This document shows, piece after piece, positions 59,437 to 64,000 of a DNA stretch of 64,000 bases. The notes beneath the pieces are model-generated. The model was not told the origin of the DNA, did no database searches, and saw only the letters and a program-made list of their open reading frames with translations. The position numbers and the translations under genes were made by a program. How positions within the stretch are numbered: position 1 is the stretch's first letter; every line of letters begins with the position of its first letter. The stretch spans positions 1 through 64,000 of the forward strand of contig NZ_AYSV01000068.1 of the NCBI RefSeq assembly GCF_000506865.1. The letters are read 5' to 3'. This DNA comes from Pelistega indica (GTDB taxonomy: Bacteria > Pseudomonadota > Gammaproteobacteria > Burkholderiales > Burkholderiaceae_B).

Positions 59437-60417
59437 ATGAAAAAATCTTTATTACAAAAATTTTTGATTGCAAGTATTTTTACTGGTATTTGCACTACAA
59501 ATGCATTAGCAGAACACTCCTTTAAATTAGCTTATGCCTTATCGAAGGACTCTCATTATGGCGTAGCAGCCCATGCCCTTGAAGAAAAACTTGACGAAAT
59601 AGCGCCTAAAGAATTCAAGGTTGAACACTTTGCAAATAGTACCCTTGGTGGTGAACGTGAAGTTATCGAAGGGATTCAGCTAGGTACTATCGATGCCGCC
59701 ATTGTCTCAACAGGTGCTGTATTAAATTTCGTTCCACAAGTAGGTGTATTTGATATTCCATTCCTATTCAGAGACCTACAACATGCACGTAAAGTATTAG
59801 ATGGGAAAATTGGACAAGATTTACTTAAAGAATTTGAACAACGTAATATCATCGCACTCGCTTGGGGAGAACAAGGGTTTCGCCATTTAACGAATAACAA
59901 ACGTGCTGTCAAAACACCAGAGGATGCTAAAGGGTTAAAAATTCGTACAACTGAGAATGATGTTCATATCCAAGCATTCAAAGCACTGGGCATTCTAGCA
60001 ACCCCAATGGCATGGCCTGAAGTAGCACCAGCACTACAACAAGGAACCGTAGATGGGCAAGAGAATCCAATTTCTGTCATCGTTTCAATGAAATTAAATC
60101 AGATACAGAAATACCTTTCACTAACTGGACATGTGTATTCACCTGCTTTAGTCCTATTTTCTCCCTCTTTTTATAACAACTTAACACCAGAGAACCAAGA
60201 GAAACTAAAAGAAGCAACAAAAGTCGCGGTAGTTGCTATGCGTAAATATGTAGATGAGGTAGAAGCATCAGGCGTAAAAACACTAAAAGAAGCGGGAATG
60301 AATGTCACCGAAGATGTTAATCGAGCAGCCTTTGCAAAAATCGTGAAAGGCATCTATCCAGACTACTACAAACGATATTCCAAAGAACTAATAGATAGCA
60401 TTGCTAATACTGAATAG
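59437..60417 (+). CDS. dctP: TRAP transporter substrate-binding protein DctP
   Basis: A 326-aa periplasmic solute receptor. Signal peptide: MKKSLLQKFLIASIFTG with cleavage probably after NALAEH (about residue 25). The family segments AYALSKDSHYGVAAHALEE, FANSTLGGEREVIEGIQLGTIDA, and the carboxylate-binding Arg region AKGLKIRTTEND near 167-178 with GQENPISVI are present. AAGGA precedes the start. No membrane subunits are next to it on this strand, so it either uses the dctQM further on or is an orphan. Its divergence from the aldehyde dehydrogenase operon suggests a shared substrate and regulator. Confidence 0.92.
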   Translation: MKKSLLQKFLIASIFTGICTTNALAEHSFKLAYALSKDSHYGVAAHALEEKLDEIAPKEFKVEHFANSTLGGEREVIEGIQLGTIDAAIVSTGAVLNFVPQVGVFDIPFLFRDLQHARKVLDGKIGQDLLKEFEQRNIIALAWGEQGFRHLTNNKRAVKTPEDAKGLKIRTTENDVHIQAFKALGILATPMAWPEVAPALQQGTVDGQENPISVIVSMKLNQIQKYLSLTGHVYSPALVLFSPSFYNNLTPENQEKLKEATKVAVVAMRKYVDEVEASGVKTLKEAGMNVTEDVNRAAFAKIVKGIYPDYYKRYSKELIDSIANTE

Positions 60418-60448
60418 AATAACTCATTAAATAAAACGTTATTTCAAG

Positions 60449-60492
60449 CTGCCCCCATAAGTATATAGCAACATTATGGCGGGCAGTTTTTT
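60449..60492 (+). terminator. rho-independent terminator of dctP
   Basis: Stem CTGCCC-CCATAA / TTATGG-CGGGCAG with a one-base bulge and a loop of about 12, then TTTTTT, 31 bases after the stop. Confidence 0.8.
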
Positions 60493-60539
60493 CATATATG
60501 TTATAACCGCTTTACTAATGAGACCTTCATAAGCTCAGG

Positions 60540-61807
60540 TTATTTATTTCTTAATTTTGCTAATTCCTCTTGAGCAATATCAATCCGTACTAATGACTTT
60601 TCAACCAATACTTTAGCCACCACTTGAATCTCATCTCCAACAGCACCAGCCATCATTGCTATATTTTGAGCATGCAAAGACATATGTCCCTTTTGGATAC
60701 CCACTGTAGCTAGTGATTTTAGGGCAGAGAAGTTTTGAGCTAAACCGACAGCAGCAATAATTTGTGCTAGTTCATTAGCTGTTTGAACACCTAAAATCTT
60801 TAAATTAGCCTTGGCCGTTGGATGTAATTTTGTCGCTCCACCAATTAGCCCCACCGCCATAGGTATTTGAATAGAACCTACTAAATTACCATCAGAATCT
60901 TTTTCCCAATGCGTCAAACTTCTATATGAACCTCTTCTTGTCGCATAAGCATGGGCACCCGCTTCTACAGCTCTTGTATCATTACCTGTTGCCAATACAA
61001 CAGCTGAAATACCATTCATAATACCTTTATTATGAGTCGCTGCTCTATATGGATCAAAATCAGCAAATTGATATGCACTAATAATACCATCACGCACTGA
61101 TTCCCCACCAATAGCATCACATGTCCATACCGCTCTCGCGCTAGCCAATCTCTTATCTGCATAATTAGAACAAATTCTTAAATAACTTTTCCTTTCGTCC
61201 ATTCTTCTATTTTTGGGGCTAACTTCTCAGCCATTGTATTTACGGCATTAGCACCCATAGCATCTTTAGTATCAACAATAATATGAGTGACTACCATATC
61301 ACCTGAAGGAGTATGAATTACTCTAACCTCAACATCCTTAAATCCTCCACCAAATTTGACTAGTATTGGATCACACTCATCACAAATTTGTTTTATCTTA
61401 TCTTTATTTTCTAGAATAATAGTTTTGCAATATTCTGGATTAGTAATATTAACCAACTGTATCTGTGCAATCATAAGAGAACCTGACATTGACGTAACAA
61501 AGCCACCGCTATCGTAGCATTGGCGAGCTGCATTACATACCGCAGCAACAACAGAAGACTCCTCAGTTGCCATAGGGATTAAAATGTCTTTCCCATCAAT
61601 CTTCATATTAGTCGCTATGCCAACAGGAATATTCATCGTACCAATCACATTTTCAATTAAATGATCAGCCAGATCTGCTGGTAAGTTTCCAGTATTTTTG
61701 TATAAATCTACAGTTTCTTCATCAAGTCCACTAAACTTTCTAACTACATCTAAACGATCTTCTATATTTAGTTTATGAAAACCAGATATACGAGAATTTT
61801 TTTGCAT
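60540..61807 (-). pseudogene. class II hydroxymethylglutaryl-CoA reductase, frameshifted
   Basis: About 422 aa once joined, the size of catabolic class II HMG-CoA reductase (Pseudomonas mevalonii MvaA). Frame one has ENVIGTMNIPVGIATN near 52-67 and [20 protein letters not shown] and stops in GKVI*. At 61187-61190 one A is missing (A4 for A5); adding it gives [23 protein letters not shown] and the catalytic Lys in THNKGIMNG, Asp in ATGND and His in SLHAQN. The ATG at 61807 has GGAG nine bases upstream. It follows dctM by 21 bases. In bacteria of this kind the enzyme oxidises mevalonate; a nearby HMG-CoA lyase is expected but not in view. Confidence 0.9.
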
Positions 61808-61828
61808 TTTGTTTGTCTCCAACAAATA

Positions 61829-63143
61829 TTAAAGTTTATCCATTAAGTTTGGTAACCAAGTAACTAATCTAGGGAATGCGGCACAGATTAATAGTGCTAA
61901 TAACTGTAAGCCCATATATGGAACAACGCCTCTATAAACCACCCCCATATTTAAATGTTTAGGTAATGGTCCTTTAATATAGAACAATGTATAGCCAAAT
62001 GGGGGACTTATATAACCAGTTTGAATCGTGATAGCATACAAGACACCAAACCAAATCTCATCAAATCCTAATAGTTTCACTATGGGTAGAAAAACTGGTA
62101 CCGTTAATAAAATAATTCCAATCTCATCTAGTACAGTTCCTAAAAAAATAAGAATTAACATCATGCATGCGAGGATGACATACGGATGAACATTTAGTCC
62201 TTTAATCAAATCTAATAACGTATCTGCACCACCTAAACCCGTGAAAATTGATACATATGCCTTAGCACCAATAGTAATCCATAAAATCATTGAGGTAGCT
62301 TTTAACGTTTCCAGAGAAGACTCTTGTAGACTACGAAAAGACAGTTTTTTTCTTAATCAAACCAATAATTAACGCTCCAATCACTCCGACTGCAGCAGCC
62401 TCAGTTGGTGTTGCTGCCCCCGAGAATATAGACCCTAAAATCAGCACAATTAACAGAAAAGGAAGTACCACACTCCTTAAGCTACGTAACTTCACACCCC
62501 AAGATATTTTTTCACTGCTGGAAGGAGGCACATAACCTGGCTTGAAATAAGATACATATAGTATGTAAACAATATATAAAAAAGCCAAAATAATTCCTGG
62601 CATAATACCTGCTATTAGCATTTTGCCGATAGAAACTTGAGCAGTAACCGCATAGACAATTGTTAATACAGAAGGAGGAATTAAAATTCCTAAGGTACCA
62701 GACGCACAAATCGTACCAGTCACTAACTCAGGATGATAGCCTCGTTTTAACATTTCAGGGAGTGCAAGAAGAGCCATTGCAGTTACTGCTGCGCCCACAA
62801 CACCTGTCATTGCAGCCATCAGTACACAAATAATAACGGTTCCTATTGCCAAACCACCTCTTAATCGCCCAAACCAAACCTCCATGGCATGGTATAGCTC
62901 TTCAATAATGCCTGTTCTTTGCAAAATACCAGCCATCATGATATATAAAGGAATCCCTAATAAAGCCTCTGACTTCATAGTATCAAACACTTGAAGCAGT
63001 AAAATAACTACAGCGTCAGCATTCCAAAGGGTAACAGTAATCAATAAAGATAGTCCGCCTAGTACAAATGCTATAGGAAGCCCTGTAAACATAAAGGCAG
63101 TCAACCCTAAAAACATAATAACCAAAATGGCATTTGAGCTCAT
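61829..63143 (-). pseudogene. TRAP transporter large permease DctM, frameshifted
   Basis: A 12-helix membrane subunit of about 437 aa once joined. Frame one has FTGLPIAFVLGGLSLL, SEALLGIPLYIMMAGILQRTG, the GVVGAAVTAMALLALPEM region and FSGAATPTEAAAVGVIGALI near 240-259, then stops at TAG (62333-62331). The next frame continues RSLQESSLETLKATSMILW and LGTVLDEIGIILLTVPVFLP to 61829. The lesion is one extra T in the sense strand at 62336-62339. Start ATG overlaps the dctQ stop (ATGA). Confidence 0.88.
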
Positions 63144-63632
63144 GATTTACCCCCTTCAGACAAAGGGAGGAAAATAAAAATAACTTCTGCGACACTCTGC
63201 AACAAGAGCATTACTAATGAAATAGGTATAAACGCTTTTGTTGGCCATATAGGTGGATTCCATGCTGAAAAACTTGTTTCTCTATAATTAAATGAGTCAA
63301 CTGCAGCAGGAAATGCATAATAAAGTAAAATAAGCGCAAAAGCTCATAATAACTAAATATGCAAAAATATCTAAAAATTTTTGTGACTTATCAGACAATT
63401 TATTTTTTACTAAATCTAAATTGACATGTCCTTTTAAGTGTAAAAGGTAAGCACCACCCAATAAGAAATAAGGGCCAAAAATCAAGGTAGCCAACTCTAA
63501 TCCCCATACTGTTGGGGAATTAAAAATATAACGGCTTATCACTTCATAAATCATTGAAAAAACAATTATAAAAATTAAAGACGTTGTCAGCAAAAAAATC
63601 CATTTATTGACTAGTGTAATAACCCTAGCCAA
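63140..63632 (-). pseudogene. TRAP transporter small permease DctQ, frameshifted
   Basis: About 164 aa once joined, with four membrane helices. Frame one shows VFSMIYEVISRYIFNSPTVWG near 25-45, the typical DctQ helix-2 motif, and HLKGHVNLDLV near 65. It derails at AAAA 63338-63341 (one extra T in the sense strand) and stops at 63297. The other frame gives ALILLYYAFPAAVDSFNY, then SAWNPPIWPTKAFIPISLVM and ends at 63140 overlapping the dctM ATG. The WNPPIWP-K motif before the last helix is diagnostic for DctQ. Confidence 0.87.
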
Positions 63633-63714
63633 ACTTAGAAAAAAAGTACATAATATTACCTATAAAAACTCCTTTCTAAAAAAAGAAAGGAGTATATTAT
63701 TCAACGCTAAATTT

Positions 63715-64000
63715 TTATAGCAAACCTAAATCTTTCATAAACGCAGTTTGACTTTCATAAACTTTTAACGCTAACGGATTATCTTTGGTTGCTTCTTTCC
63801 ATGCCTCTTGAGCTTGAACACGTCCTTTATCCAAATCCTCCTTAGATAAAGATACAATCTCAATGCCTTTTTCTTTAAATCCTTTTAATGCTTGAGTATC
63901 AGAAACAATCATATGCTGACGATATGCAGCCGATACAGAACGTGCAGTAATTTCTAATGCCTGTTTAAAAGGTGCTGGCAACTTTTCATATGCTCCCTTG
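63715..64000 (-). CDS. TRAP transporter substrate-binding protein DctP, C-terminal part
   Basis: An open frame entering from the right edge and ending at 63715. The visible 95 residues (KGAYEKLPAPFKQALEITA... to AFMKDLGLL) have the helical C-terminal lobe of a DctP-type receptor: the KLP..F..AL segment, a Q-rich pair of helices and a GIEIVSLSKEDL strand-loop. It precedes dctQ and dctM in the same direction, completing a TRAP operon dctP-dctQ-dctM followed by HMG-CoA reductase. The N-terminus and signal peptide lie outside the window. Confidence 0.8.
   Translation of the reverse strand, partial: KGAYEKLPAPFKQALEITARSVSAAYRQHMIVSDTQALKGFKEKGIEIVSLSKEDLDKGRVQAQEAWKEATKDNPLALKVYESQTAFMKDLGLL

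Overview
The window reads as chromosome of an AT-rich betaproteobacterium, most likely a host-adapted member of the Alcaligenaceae (Taylorella/Pelistega-like). The reasons are a complete division and cell-wall cluster with a fused murE-murF gene, as in Bordetella, a MnmC homologue of the Alcaligenaceae type, the secA / dciA / lpxC arrangement, and a SWIB-domain protein. The genus is an inference; no 16S gene is present.

Layout. 1-0.9 kb: end of an IS66-type element (tnpB, one terminal inverted repeat) beside a tandem intergenic repeat. 0.9-11 kb: recQ (-); thiO-thiS-thiG thiazole synthesis (+); azlC-azlD branched-chain amino acid exporter (-); acnD-prpF of the 2-methylcitrate cycle (-). 10.3-14.1 kb: a four-gene Anbu operon (ATP-grasp, alpha-E, transglutaminase, proteasome-like Anbu). 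14.3-15.1 kb: an unknown 67-aa protein and two identical tRNA-Lys(UUU) genes. 15.2-22.7 kb: a deacetylase/GH31 pair with damaged active-site motifs, a mnmC with an eroded methyltransferase half, suhB and mgtE. 22.7-44.8 kb: secA, dciA, lpxC and the dcw cluster ftsZ-ftsA-ftsQ-ddl-murC-murG-ftsW-murD-mraY-murEF-ftsI-ftsL-rsmH-mraZ (all - except dciA), with MraZ boxes in front of mraZ. 45.2-50 kb: rnpB, katA, an O-methyltransferase, pyrC and a SWIB protein. 50-54.6 kb: a MetE-like enzyme coupled to an MFS transporter, then monomeric isocitrate dehydrogenase. 54.8-64 kb: catabolic genes: an operon of an aldehyde dehydrogenase and three dehydrogenases, an orphan TRAP binding protein, and a TRAP transporter directly followed by a class II HMG-CoA reductase, which together look like a mevalonate uptake and oxidation operon.

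The most striking property is the number of reading-frame lesions. At least 13 were read directly: single-base indels, mostly one extra A/T, in thiS, the transglutaminase, dciA, murC, katA (two), the MFS gene, icd, a 3-hydroxyisobutyrate dehydrogenase-like gene, hmgA, dctM and dctQ, plus TGA codons in the MFS gene and a 2-hydroxyacid dehydrogenase gene. In each frameshift case the missing end of the protein continues in another frame. Because murC is essential and icd is central, many of these are probably sequence errors. Their crowding after 45 kb also allows real decay of catabolic genes.

Limits: all names come from recognising motifs and gene order by eye. No database search or alignment was run.
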